NCBI GenBank assembly: GCA_905221605.1
Contig: CAJNDS010000417.1
Span: forward strand, 1-62,500
From: Symbiodinium natans
Lineage: Eukaryota; Sar; Dinophyceae; Suessiales; Symbiodiniaceae
Reading direction: 5' to 3'
DNA: 62,500 bases
The notes beneath the pieces are model-generated. The model ran no database searches, was not told where the DNA came from, and was given only the letters and a program-made list of their open reading frames with translations. Both the position numbers and the translations under genes were made by a program. Position 1 is the stretch's first letter, and the number at the start of each line of letters is the position of its first letter. This document shows positions 1-7,717 of the stretch, piece after piece.

Positions 1-114
1 GTCAATTATTTTCTCTATTGGTGGTCTGTTAGGGTCGCCTTGGCTTTCAATCATACCGACTAACTCATCATACGTCGGACGTAATTTTAATTCAGATTTT
101 AACGTTTTAATCAT
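1..114 (-). CDS. N-terminal fragment of a conserved viral protein, cut by window edge
   Basis: An ATG at 112-114 on the reverse strand opens a frame that runs without a stop to base 1, giving 38 residues (MIKTLKSELKLRPTYDELV at the N-terminus). The protein is not recognised. A TCTA box lies 15 nt upstream of the ATG, as for the other virion-block genes, which supports this start. The rest lies outside the window. Confidence 0.6.
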   Translation of the reverse strand, partial: MIKTLKSELKLRPTYDELVGMIESQGDPNRPPIEKIID

Positions 115-128
115 TAATATTATTATTT

Positions 129-132
129 TAGA
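129..132 (-). promoter_or_regulatory. TCTA box upstream of the edge-truncated gene
   Basis: TCTA on the reverse strand, 15 nt before the ATG, between the stop of the 106-residue gene and this start. Confidence 0.45.
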
Positions 133-133
133 T

Positions 134-454
134 TTAAATTATTTCTTTCATTATAGTTTTTAATTCATCTTGGCGTTTCATCAGTTCCTCTTTCGTTCTT
201 ACTGGCATTGATGGTCTCTCTAATTGTCTATTGATATCATCTAACTGGCCTTGATATAGCGATTGCTTCTGATGTTTTATCCAATCGTTCCTTAACGCTA
301 CGTTCTTAGCTCTGTTTTCCGCTTCTTCTATTCTTAACTTCATGTCTTCGAGTTCTTTCTTCCGACTTGCTACTCCGATTGATTCTTCTAAATCATAGTA
401 TTGTTCTACCATAGGCATACGTCTCATCTCTGGTTTGCTCTTAAAAATGCTCAT
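134..454 (-). CDS. Small coiled-coil protein of unknown function
   Basis: A 106-residue, charged, almost wholly helical protein. Residues 30-60 and 70-105 look like coiled coil, rich in Lys, Glu, Arg and Gln. No membrane segment, signal peptide or catalytic motif is visible. It lies in the reverse-strand group beside the minor capsid gene and shares the TCTA upstream box, so a virion or assembly role is possible. The function is not known. The tight packing and upstream box argue that it is real. Confidence 0.6.
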   Translation of the reverse strand: MSIFKSKPEMRRMPMVEQYYDLEESIGVASRKKELEDMKLRIEEAENRAKNVALRNDWIKHQKQSLYQGQLDDINRQLERPSMPVRTKEELMKRQDELKTIMKEII

Positions 455-468
455 ATTATATTCAATAG

Positions 469-472
469 TAGA
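469..472 (-). promoter_or_regulatory. TCTA box upstream of the coiled-coil gene
   Basis: TCTA on the reverse strand, 15 nt before the ATG at 454, in an AT-rich spacer. Confidence 0.45.
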
Positions 473-492
473 TAATAATTATTAAATATAAT

Positions 493-1107
493 TTAAAACA
501 TGCTTGTTTTAAACCTTGCTATTTTCTCGGCTTTCTCTTGTTGCTTCAATTTCTTCATTTCGTTGTATGACTGTTGTAATAGCTCGCTTGCTGTTAATTG
601 TCGCTCTGGCTGTTTCATTACGACGGGTTGTTTTGGTATTGCTTTAGTTTTGACGCTCGGCTGAGCCTCGCGTGCATTCGCGACTTCAATTTCTTCGCTA
701 TGTTGCATTATTTCGTTTTCTTTGTTTTGATATTTGCTTTTCATTTCTTCCTCTATTTCTTTTCTCATCTGTTCCTTCAGTTTAGACCCATACGAGTTTT
801 TCTGTTTATTAACGGGCAATGTTTCCGAAGGCTGACCTTTACAATTTCTCGGATGTGAATGTTTTAAGCTCTTGGGTAACATCTTTTTATCACAGTCGGG
901 ACAATTTACCATCTCTACGACCTTTACTGTTCTCGGTAGTTTTTTTTTTTTTTTTTTTGGTTTCGGTTTCTCTTCCGCTTCTTCTTGCTTTGCTTCCTCT
1001 TGTTTAATTTCTTGTGGTTCGGTCGCTTCTTCAATAATATTTTCAACCACCTTTTCATTTGCTTCTTCATTTTGACTTTCTTGAACTTCATTATTAATCG
1101 TTTCCAT
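493..1107 (-). CDS. Lys/Glu-rich protein with one zinc-finger-like module
   Basis: A 204-residue protein. Residues 1-50 are strongly acidic. A lysine run follows at about 51-56 and comes from an A-tract on the coding strand. A compact Cys/His module sits at about residues 69-89 (CPDC, then LKHSHPRNC). The rest is charged helix. The same CxxC-x(n)-H-x(3-5)-C/H pattern appears at the C-terminus of both GIY-YIG nucleases and of the 131-residue protein in this element. No enzyme motif is seen. It is probably a DNA- or virion-associated structural protein (inference). The homopolymer is a possible frameshift spot, but the frame is intact. Confidence 0.65.
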   Translation of the reverse strand: METINNEVQESQNEEANEKVVENIIEEATEPQEIKQEEAKQEEAEEKPKPKKKKKKLPRTVKVVEMVNCPDCDKKMLPKSLKHSHPRNCKGQPSETLPVNKQKNSYGSKLKEQMRKEIEEEMKSKYQNKENEIMQHSEEIEVANAREAQPSVKTKAIPKQPVVMKQPERQLTASELLQQSYNEMKKLKQQEKAEKIARFKTSMF

Positions 1108-1117
1108 ATATTCTATA

Positions 1118-1121
1118 TAGA
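1118..1121 (-). promoter_or_regulatory. TCTA box upstream of the zinc-module gene
   Basis: TCTA on the reverse strand, 11 nt before the ATG, inside the palindrome TTCTATATAGAA (1111-1122). Confidence 0.45.
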
Positions 1122-1137
1122 AATTTTATATGTTATT

Positions 1138-1974
1138 TTAACCTTTAAAAAATGTTATCGTGAATGAAACATCCACCTCGTTTAAATTAATATTTTGGTT
1201 AAGATGGTCAGTAAGACGAAAATTTAATCTTCTTAATAATTTGTTAGAGACGTCAATATAATCAACAACGCTCAACTCGGAATCATTAATGACCCCTAAG
1301 TAAGGAACATTAACGGGAATCTTTTTAATAATACTTGAGTTACCCGCTACTGTTAATTGGTTATAGTTGCTAATTTCATTACAATGCAAATAAACATTTT
1401 TAACAGGTGTTAAATCAATAAAATTAGTTGTATAAGGTGCTACATTAGTATAAGCGTCGGTTGCTGGGGTTGTGTTGCCAATCACGCGGTTTAAAGAATA
1501 TAAGTTATTAACATCAACAGGGTCACTAAACAAATTTGCCACTGGCGCAACTTCCCCATCAGTGAGAAGAACAAAAATAACTGTTGCATAATTAGAACTG
1601 ATTGTAAATTTGTTAGTTGATGTGTTGTAACTTAAAGAATATGTGTTAGGTCTGTCGTTTGTATCCACTAATAGATTAATCGCTATTTGTATGGTTTGTG
1701 CTAAATCTACCGCTGTATAGTTACCTTCGGGAATTGTTACTTTACGGTAAGTAATACCCGCTATAACACCAGGGGGTATAACTTGATGTCTCCAATAAAT
1801 ATTGTTATTTGTGCTGTTTATTGAATACCAAGAATGAGGAATGCTTACCTCATGTATTTGACATAACATATTATCTTCTAATTGGACAGTTTCAGGTAAG
1901 TCAATAACAAATTCGGACGAAGTGCCACTTACTTTATAACTACTATCGATATATACCTTCTTGAACTTAAGCAT
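1138..1974 (-). CDS. Minor capsid (penton-like) protein
   Basis: A 278-residue, beta-rich protein without a signal peptide. It begins MLKFKKVYIDSSYKVSGTSS and continues with an F-V-I-D-L-P segment, then an I-P-H-S-W-Y-S-I-N segment near residues 45-54. That arrangement (Y-I-D-S-x-Y ... F-x-[VI]-D-L-P ... [IV]-P-x-S-W-Y) is what I recognise from penton-type minor capsid proteins of Polintons and Polinton-like viruses. It would form a single jelly roll closing the five-fold vertices around the double jelly-roll major capsid protein encoded at 2,924. It is divergent from the lipase-like gene across a 44-bp spacer and carries the TCTA box. The length fits the family. Confidence 0.85.
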   Translation of the reverse strand: MLKFKKVYIDSSYKVSGTSSEFVIDLPETVQLEDNMLCQIHEVSIPHSWYSINSTNNNIYWRHQVIPPGVIAGITYRKVTIPEGNYTAVDLAQTIQIAINLLVDTNDRPNTYSLSYNTSTNKFTISSNYATVIFVLLTDGEVAPVANLFSDPVDVNNLYSLNRVIGNTTPATDAYTNVAPYTTNFIDLTPVKNVYLHCNEISNYNQLTVAGNSSIIKKIPVNVPYLGVINDSELSVVDYIDVSNKLLRRLNFRLTDHLNQNINLNEVDVSFTITFFKG

Positions 1975-1986
1975 TATTAATTAAAT

Positions 1987-1990
1987 TAGA
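1987..1990 (-). promoter_or_regulatory. TCTA box upstream of the minor capsid gene
   Basis: TCTA on the reverse strand, 13 nt before the ATG. Confidence 0.5.
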
Positions 1991-2018
1991 AATAAATTAT
2001 AAGTTATTTTATAAAGGA

Positions 2019-2660
2019 ATGTTTAAACATAAAAGAAGAAATGAAGGTGTTTTATACGAATCGCCCAATACAAGAAATAAGATTAATGATGAAGTTAGGG
2101 ACGAATTAGCAGGAACCGAAACGTTCTTAACCGATACGCAAGGTTTAAGACTTGCTTATGAAAACCCAGAAGGGATTTATCAAAATGGTTCTATTTTATA
2201 CATAGCCGGAACTAAAAGCGGGAGAGATATTTATGATGATTTAAAATTACCGTTGTATCAAACACAACAAACAAAAAGATATAAGGACGTTGATAAATTC
2301 ATTAAAGACGGAACTATACAAGTTGATGGTAAAAAACTCACAGGTATTACTGACATTATCAGTCATAGTTTAGGTTCGGCGGTGGGACAACAAATAAATA
2401 ATGATTATGGCAATATTTTTAGAAGTAGAAGTTATGGTTCGCCTTTTGTTTCAAGTCAGAGACCAGAAGATACGGGGACAAACCTAAGAATAAGAAAAGC
2501 GGGCGACGTTGTTAGTATGTTCGATAAAGGCAGTTTAACATTAAACAGAGGAACGTTAGACCCTTTACAAAATCATTCATATCAAGATATAGGTAACGTT
2601 AGTAATAAACCAGGAAACTTACCAATAACGCAAGAAGAATTTATGGAACAGTTTGATTAA
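2019..2660 (+). CDS. Lipase-like alpha/beta hydrolase (class-3 lipase type)
   Basis: A 213-residue protein. It has a nucleophile elbow S-H-S-L-G at residues 115-119 (Ser117), an aspartate in K-A-G-D-V-V at 163 and a histidine in N-H-S-Y at 186. The order and spacing fit the Ser-Asp-His triad of class-3 lipases. The core runs from about residue 30 to 190 and there is no signal peptide. In a virus it could open an internal membrane or attack host membranes on entry or exit (inference). The protein ends in E-Q-F-D. It sits between the minor and major capsid genes, so a virion enzyme is likely. It lacks the TCTA box seen beside most neighbours. Confidence 0.75.
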   Translation: MFKHKRRNEGVLYESPNTRNKINDEVRDELAGTETFLTDTQGLRLAYENPEGIYQNGSILYIAGTKSGRDIYDDLKLPLYQTQQTKRYKDVDKFIKDGTIQVDGKKLTGITDIISHSLGSAVGQQINNDYGNIFRSRSYGSPFVSSQRPEDTGTNLRIRKAGDVVSMFDKGSLTLNRGTLDPLQNHSYQDIGNVSNKPGNLPITQEEFMEQFD

Positions 2661-2667
2661 AATCTTT

Positions 2668-2671
2668 TCTA
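2668..2671 (+). promoter_or_regulatory. TCTA box upstream of the 64-residue gene
   Basis: TCTA 14 nt before the ATG at 2,685, in the 24-bp gap after the lipase-like gene. Confidence 0.45.
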
Positions 2672-2684
2672 AATAATATTAATA

Positions 2685-2879
2685 ATGTTTGCTTATAAAA
2701 CAACATCATACGAGAAGGTAGAGAAGCCAAAGTCCGAGAAAAAGTTTAAACAAAACAGTTACGAGGAAATACGAAAAATCGTAGAAGACGGCGGAGAGAT
2801 GAAGCTGAAGGAGACAATTAAAACAAGGAAAGACAATAATAAAACTGAAAATAAAATTAAGTTTAATTTATTTGATTAA
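2685..2879 (+). CDS. Small basic virion-block protein, unknown function
   Basis: A 64-residue protein, very rich in Lys and Glu, probably disordered or helical, ending N-L-F-D. No recognised domain. It is tightly placed between the lipase-like and major capsid genes with its own TCTA box, which supports it as a gene. A DNA-condensing or capsid-interior role would suit its charge, but nothing in the sequence proves it. Confidence 0.6.
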   Translation: MFAYKTTSYEKVEKPKSEKKFKQNSYEEIRKIVEDGGEMKLKETIKTRKDNNKTENKIKFNLFD

Positions 2880-2902
2880 ATTTATTATAAAAATATTAAT
2901 TA

Positions 2903-2906
2903 TCTA
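2903..2906 (+). promoter_or_regulatory. TCTA box upstream of the major capsid gene
   Basis: TTATCTAAT context, 18 nt before the ATG. The same octamer TATCTAAT precedes the fibre gene. Confidence 0.5.
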
Positions 2907-2923
2907 ATCATAAATATATAAGT

Positions 2924-4366
2924 ATGGAAACGTTCGCACCCGAAGATATCCTTATTGATAATTTAAGCTTTAAATTAAACAAAGGTAGTTCATACATTCA
3001 AGACCGTCGTTCTGTGTCATTCTGGCCGACTGGTTCAAATATCTATAAAAGCAATAGCGGTAATCGTGTATTAAAATTTTCATTAAACGGCGAAGACAAC
3101 ACATGGTTAGACCCTCAATCAGTTCGCATTTTCTTTACATTACAAAACTTAGACCTTGGCGATTATGATAATAAACTTCGTCCATTATCACCCGCTTATT
3201 CTTTCTTCAGACGAATGCGAATTATTGCTGGTAATCAAGTTGTTGAAGACTTTGATAATTATAACCGAGTTCATCATATGTTCTCTAAAATGATGTCTGC
3301 AGGAGCACGAAAAGACGAAGCAAACGAAAGTTTCGGATATAGATATGATGACGAAGTAAGAACATTATATGCCGACGGAGTAACACCCGAATTAAAATAT
3401 GAAGTTAACGGTTATAATTGCCAAGGATTTAAAAACAAAATGACAGTTTGTTTCAAACCATTATGTGGCCTCTTTTCACAATTTAAATATTTACCATTAA
3501 AATATATGGGAAACTTAACAATCGAATTAGAACTCGTAACGAATGCAACTGATTGTATTATTGATTATAATGATGATACCGCGAACACTGCCGTAGGCAA
3601 TCGTTTCGTAAATAATGTTAATCCCGCAGACGCGGGACAAGAAAACGCAAGATACAGAAATACAAGTATTCAATGGGAAATTAATAACGCTCGTGTTGTT
3701 TGCGATGTCTGCACCTTAGATAATAACTTAAATAATGAATATGTTAAGCATCTTTTAGAAGGTAAAGGATTACCCATTACTTATACCACTTATATTACTC
3801 AATCACAAGCATTAACAGGAAACGACAATTTTAGCGTTCAAGTTATTCGTTCAGTATCTAAATTAGTAGCATCGTTTGTTACATTTTACAAGAGCGGAGA
3901 CCCAAGCACAGGTTTCGAATACTGCGATAAAGAGTTCTGTCGCTTCTATCATCCACAACAGGCATCGTTTCCCGCGAACGAAGGAATATATGACCCCGAT
4001 TTGGATTTAGAATTTCAGATTCAATTAGGTTCTAAATTGTATCCAGAATACCCTTGTGCTTCGATTACCGAGTGCTACTATCATTTACGAAAGGCATTAA
4101 ACTTACCAATGTTTCATCAACATTCATTATCAATTGATTTTAAACAATATCGCGATAGACAATTTGTCTTTGCTTTCTCCTTTGAAAAAGTGCCGGATAG
4201 TAGTTATACAGGAATTAATACACGTGCAGGGCAACAAATGTTATTAAAAGTTAAACCCGCCAATGCTTCAATAACTAATACGAATATGCCAGATAGTGTT
4301 TATTTAACCCTATTGAGTGAGCAAATTTTAGAAATTAAGGATTTAGGGCTCAAGGTATTCGATTAG
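2924..4366 (+). CDS. Major capsid protein, double jelly-roll
   Basis: A 480-residue protein. The N-terminal part has the aromatic/proline-rich F-W-P-T-G-S stretch, then an L-D-P-Q-S-V-R-I-F-F-T strand and a S-F-F-R-R-M-R-I-I-A-G-N-Q-V-V-E-D segment at about residues 95-112. These are features I recognise from Polinton / Polinton-like virus capsid proteins. The first jelly roll covers roughly residues 20-230 and the second roughly 240-470. It forms the trimeric capsomers of the icosahedral shell. Length and position next to the penton, ATPase and fibre genes fit. It ends K-V-F-D*, and a 14-bp tandem repeat runs across its stop codon. Confidence 0.9.
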   Translation: METFAPEDILIDNLSFKLNKGSSYIQDRRSVSFWPTGSNIYKSNSGNRVLKFSLNGEDNTWLDPQSVRIFFTLQNLDLGDYDNKLRPLSPAYSFFRRMRIIAGNQVVEDFDNYNRVHHMFSKMMSAGARKDEANESFGYRYDDEVRTLYADGVTPELKYEVNGYNCQGFKNKMTVCFKPLCGLFSQFKYLPLKYMGNLTIELELVTNATDCIIDYNDDTANTAVGNRFVNNVNPADAGQENARYRNTSIQWEINNARVVCDVCTLDNNLNNEYVKHLLEGKGLPITYTTYITQSQALTGNDNFSVQVIRSVSKLVASFVTFYKSGDPSTGFEYCDKEFCRFYHPQQASFPANEGIYDPDLDLEFQIQLGSKLYPEYPCASITECYYHLRKALNLPMFHQHSLSIDFKQYRDRQFVFAFSFEKVPDSSYTGINTRAGQQMLLKVKPANASITNTNMPDSVYLTLLSEQILEIKDLGLKVFD

Positions 4367-4401
4367 GTGTATTCGATTAGGTGTATTCGATTAGGTGTAT
4401 T
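4355..4401 (+). repeat. 14-bp tandem repeat spanning the capsid stop codon
   Basis: GTATTCGATTAGGT occurs three times in direct succession plus a partial fourth. The first copy encodes the final V-F-D-stop of the capsid protein and the rest lie in the 3' untranslated region. Confidence 0.9.
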
Positions 4402-4459
4402 GAAAAACTATATAAAATGTTATAAAGAAATAATACTTTATAATATATTATAGGATAGT

Positions 4460-5290
4460 ATGCCGAGAAAACAAATAGATTATAGCAATACTCATTTTTA
4501 CAAAATTGTTTGTAAGGATACAAACATAACCGAGTGTTATGTAGGTCATACGACAGATTTTGTTAAACGGAGATACGCGCACAAAAACATTTGCTACAAA
4601 GAAGAAGACAGACATTATAACATATACTTGTATGAGTTTATTCGTGAAAATGGAGGGTGGGATAATTGGGAGATGATTAATATTGAAACAAGAAGTTGTA
4701 GAGACAGTTTAGAAGCAAAGACAATTGAGCGCGAACTCACCGAACAATTGAAAGCAAACTTAAACAGAGTTAAAGCAATTGAAACAAAAGAAGAAAAATC
4801 AGTAAGAAAGAAAATCTGGAGAGACAATAACCCAGAATATAACAAACAATATTACCAAGACCATAAAGAAGAACATAACGCTCGCTCTAAACAATACCGA
4901 GAAGACCACAAAGAAGAAATTCAAGAATGGAAAAAGAAGCATTATGAAGAAAACAAAGAAGACATTTTAACAAAACAAAAAGAAAAGTATGAAGAGAACA
5001 AAGAAATAATTTTAGAAAGAAACAAGAAATGGAGAGATGAACACCGAGAAGAACAAAAAGAATACCATAAGCAATACAGAGAAAACAACAAGGAAAAGGT
5101 AGCAGAAAGAAAAAAGAAATGTGTAGAGAAAAAGAAAGACGAGTATTTACAGAAGAAGCGTGACTATTACCAAAGTAAAAAAGAAAAGCAATTATGTGAA
5201 TGTGGTTCAATGGTTAGTTCATGTGAGAAATCAAGACACCTTAAATCACAAAAACATCAAACATATCTAAAACAACAACAAGAAATTTAA
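4460..5290 (+). CDS. GIY-YIG endonuclease with charged repeats and zinc module
   Basis: A 276-residue protein. Residues about 12-90 form a GIY-YIG domain: H-F-Y-K-I-V is the GIY-like strand and C-Y-V-G-H-T-T the YIG-like strand. The helix V-K-R-R-Y-A-H-K carries the catalytic Arg, and G-G-W-D-N-W plus a Glu-rich end follow. Residues about 120-235 are a long Lys/Glu helix built from repeated N-K-E / H-K-E units. The C-terminus holds a Cys/His module (C-E-C-G ... H-L-K-S-Q-K-H). It probably nicks or cuts DNA during mobility or replication. No CTTAAAGA box of the usual form is present, but a weaker TATAAAGA lies 39 nt upstream. Confidence 0.85.
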   Translation: MPRKQIDYSNTHFYKIVCKDTNITECYVGHTTDFVKRRYAHKNICYKEEDRHYNIYLYEFIRENGGWDNWEMINIETRSCRDSLEAKTIERELTEQLKANLNRVKAIETKEEKSVRKKIWRDNNPEYNKQYYQDHKEEHNARSKQYREDHKEEIQEWKKKHYEENKEDILTKQKEKYEENKEIILERNKKWRDEHREEQKEYHKQYRENNKEKVAERKKKCVEKKKDEYLQKKRDYYQSKKEKQLCECGSMVSSCEKSRHLKSQKHQTYLKQQQEI

Positions 5291-5300
5291 TATAACATTC

Positions 5301-5327
5301 TAATAATAATTTATCTAATTATTATTA
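5301..5327. terminator. Perfect AT hairpin between nuclease and fibre genes
   Basis: Eleven-base arms TAATAATAATT (5301-5311) and its complement (5317-5327) with a 5-nt loop. It lies 11 nt after the nuclease stop and just before the fibre ATG. Confidence 0.5.
5314..5317 (+). promoter_or_regulatory. TCTA box upstream of the fibre gene
   Basis: TTATCTAAT context, 13 nt before the ATG. It lies in the loop of the hairpin that ends the preceding gene. Confidence 0.5.
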
Positions 5328-5329
5328 TA

Positions 5330-7687
5330 ATGGTTCTTACTTTAAACAACACAAATACACTTACAGCAGATAATGTTATTGTTGGTGGAACAGACATTTC
5401 TTTGTTATATGCCACAAAAACAGAATTAGGAGACATCAACACCGCGAATTCTTCAAACATACAAGCAAACACCGACTCTATAGCAGTTTTAAACACAAAA
5501 CAACTACAAAACTTTCATAATATCAGTTCTTTAACGCACTTATTAGATACGGAGTATCAAACAAACACCACCTTAACGAGCACATTTTACAATAAAACAG
5601 AAATAGACTCAACCTTTACGAATTATTACACACAAACTCAAATAGACACAAATTTATCAACAAATTACCAGACCAACACCCAATTAGGAACAAATTATTA
5701 TAATAAAACCGAAGTAGACGGATTAATAGCAGGAGGAGGAGGAGACACTTATACAACAACAGAAGTAGATAATTTACTTGCTTTAAGAGTTCCAGTAAGT
5801 GATTTTACCAATAGATTTAGTGCTAATCCTATTATTGATTGTTCTGCCCCTACTGTTATTCATAGTGGATTAACATTAAATAATTCAACAATAAATATTT
5901 CCCCAGTAGCAGGATTATTATTTAGTAATCAAACCGGAGGAGGTGATAAAGTTTTAGCAGAGTTTAAGAACGCTACGAGTTATATAACTTTGCAAGGGGA
6001 TAAGATATTTTGCAATAATACATCAGACGATGCAATTAAACAACTTGATTTAACTAATAATAATGCAGGGTATAAAATGAGTGGGAAAATAGAAACGCCA
6101 ACAGGTGGTTTAGTAGTGGAAAATACAGCAGACGCTAATTTATCATTTACCGTTAGAAATACTGATAATTATATTACTTTTAATAATGATAATATCGATT
6201 GTTATAATTCAGTTGGCGATACTGGTAGAATATTAAACTTAAATAATAATGCTAATCAATATGTTAAATCACATTCCTTATTAGTAGATACAGGAACGGA
6301 AACATTAACAAGCGGGTATAATTTGGATGTTGTTGATAGTGCGATTATTAGACAGAATTTAAAAGTTGATGGTAATTTAGATTTAACAAATGATTTAAAT
6401 TTTGACGGTGAAAATTGTAATATATCTAATAACTCAGGACTTACATTTTATAAAGATACAACAGATGCGTCGAATGTTATGACTGTAAAAAATGCACAAG
6501 GATATTTAAAATTTAATTCATTTAATATTAATGCTTATAACACAAGCAACGACAGTTCATCATTGCTTTTATTAAATACTGCTAACGGTAATGGTGTTTA
6601 TTGTTTAAGTTTAGGCATCGGAGCAATTCAAGGAGCAAATAAACTAAATGTAAGTGGCGGGAATGCTAATTTTGGTGGCACTTCATCATTTCAAAACATA
6701 GCAACTTTTAATAGTGATATTTATATTAATAATTCAGGGAGAATATTTCAAAGAGCAGACGTTAATAATTCATTAAATGTAATATCAACAGAAGAAATTA
6801 ATTTTTCATTACAATCAAATAGAACAACCGACCCAACAACAGGAACAATAGCACTACAATTAAACGACACTAACGGAATTACTATTAATAGAGCAGTTAC
6901 AAATAACTTAACTTTTAATAGTATTGGTAATATCGTTGGTGAGGCAGATGTTATTAGTTGGGGGCGCTTTATGTTTCAAAATAGTAGTGAGTTTAAAGAA
7001 GTATTGGACGGACAATATAAATTGTTTGTTCGAAATGGAGACACGTTAGGCGACATTAATTTAACTGTTGGATTAGAAAGTAGCACACCAGAAATTAAAA
7101 TAACTGATGGAAAAGTAAAAATGAATAACTTAGAAATAACACAAGAGACAATAAGCACCGTAGACCAAATACAATTTTTAAATACTGACGCAGGAGGTGA
7201 ATATGCATTTTATTTTGGTAGTGTTTCAGTATCGAATGATGTGTTTTCAATTTCACCAGGTGGCATTCTCGTTAATGGAGATATTGAATATACAGGGTCT
7301 TTAATTCCAAGTTCCGATAAACGTTTGAAAAAAGATATTAAGGAACTTAACCAAAAAAAAGCAGTGGAATTAGTTAAATACATTGTTCCAAAAACATATC
7401 ATTTTATTGACGACAGACAAAAGGGTAAATCATGTTGTGGTTTTATTGCTAATGACTTTTTAAGTAAAAAAGTCCCAGATGAATGGCAAAATATAGTTAA
7501 AGAAGGCAAAGACGGATATTTAAAGTTTGATTATACTTCTTGTGTTCCTATTTTATGGAGTGCATTACAAGCAACAATAAATGAAGTAGAAGAATTAAAA
7601 GATTTAGTAAAAACAATGAAAAAGGAAATGGCAACGATGAAAGGAGAAATAACAAAGTTGAAAAAGAAAATTAAGGATGATGATTAA
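5330..7687 (+). CDS. Trimeric fibre protein with S74 intramolecular chaperone
   Basis: A 785-residue fibre-like protein. Residues about 75-150 contain repeats of the tail-fibre type Y-Y-N-K-T-E-V-D / Y-T-Q-T-Q-I-D. The middle is a long series of Asn/Thr-rich beta segments. A peptidase S74 chaperone starts at about residue 661 (S-S-D-K-R-L-K-K-D-I), where the Ser-Asp pair is the known self-cleavage site. The C-terminus is a coiled coil (about 750-785) that would hold the trimer until folding is complete. It is likely a receptor-binding spike. It is convergent with the packaging ATPase. S74 fibres are familiar from phages and some large DNA viruses, so this is a notable gene for this element. 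Confidence 0.88.
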   Translation: MVLTLNNTNTLTADNVIVGGTDISLLYATKTELGDINTANSSNIQANTDSIAVLNTKQLQNFHNISSLTHLLDTEYQTNTTLTSTFYNKTEIDSTFTNYYTQTQIDTNLSTNYQTNTQLGTNYYNKTEVDGLIAGGGGDTYTTTEVDNLLALRVPVSDFTNRFSANPIIDCSAPTVIHSGLTLNNSTINISPVAGLLFSNQTGGGDKVLAEFKNATSYITLQGDKIFCNNTSDDAIKQLDLTNNNAGYKMSGKIETPTGGLVVENTADANLSFTVRNTDNYITFNNDNIDCYNSVGDTGRILNLNNNANQYVKSHSLLVDTGTETLTSGYNLDVVDSAIIRQNLKVDGNLDLTNDLNFDGENCNISNNSGLTFYKDTTDASNVMTVKNAQGYLKFNSFNINAYNTSNDSSSLLLLNTANGNGVYCLSLGIGAIQGANKLNVSGGNANFGGTSSFQNIATFNSDIYINNSGRIFQRADVNNSLNVISTEEINFSLQSNRTTDPTTGTIALQLNDTNGITINRAVTNNLTFNSIGNIVGEADVISWGRFMFQNSSEFKEVLDGQYKLFVRNGDTLGDINLTVGLESSTPEIKITDGKVKMNNLEITQETISTVDQIQFLNTDAGGEYAFYFGSVSVSNDVFSISPGGILVNGDIEYTGSLIPSSDKRLKKDIKELNQKKAVELVKYIVPKTYHFIDDRQKGKSCCGFIANDFLSKKVPDEWQNIVKEGKDGYLKFDYTSCVPILWSALQATINEVEELKDLVKTMKKEMATMKGEITKLKKKIKDDD

Positions 7688-7717
7688 TAATATTATAGCA
7701 AAATAATATTATTAATC
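7682..7717. terminator. Perfect hairpin at the fibre/ATPase convergent junction
   Basis: Fourteen-base arms GATTAATAATATTA (7682-7695) and its complement (7704-7717) with an 8-nt loop. Both stop codons lie inside the arms, so one hairpin could end both transcripts. Confidence 0.6.

Noticed and set aside
598-1167. Forward-strand open frames rich in Phe/Ser/Leu
   Set aside because: Shadows of the reverse-strand Lys/Glu-rich gene and its A-tract; no leader or protein-like composition.
4615-5210. Reverse-strand open frames of 76 and 107 codons
   Set aside because: Mirror of the Lys/Glu repeat region of the GIY-YIG gene.
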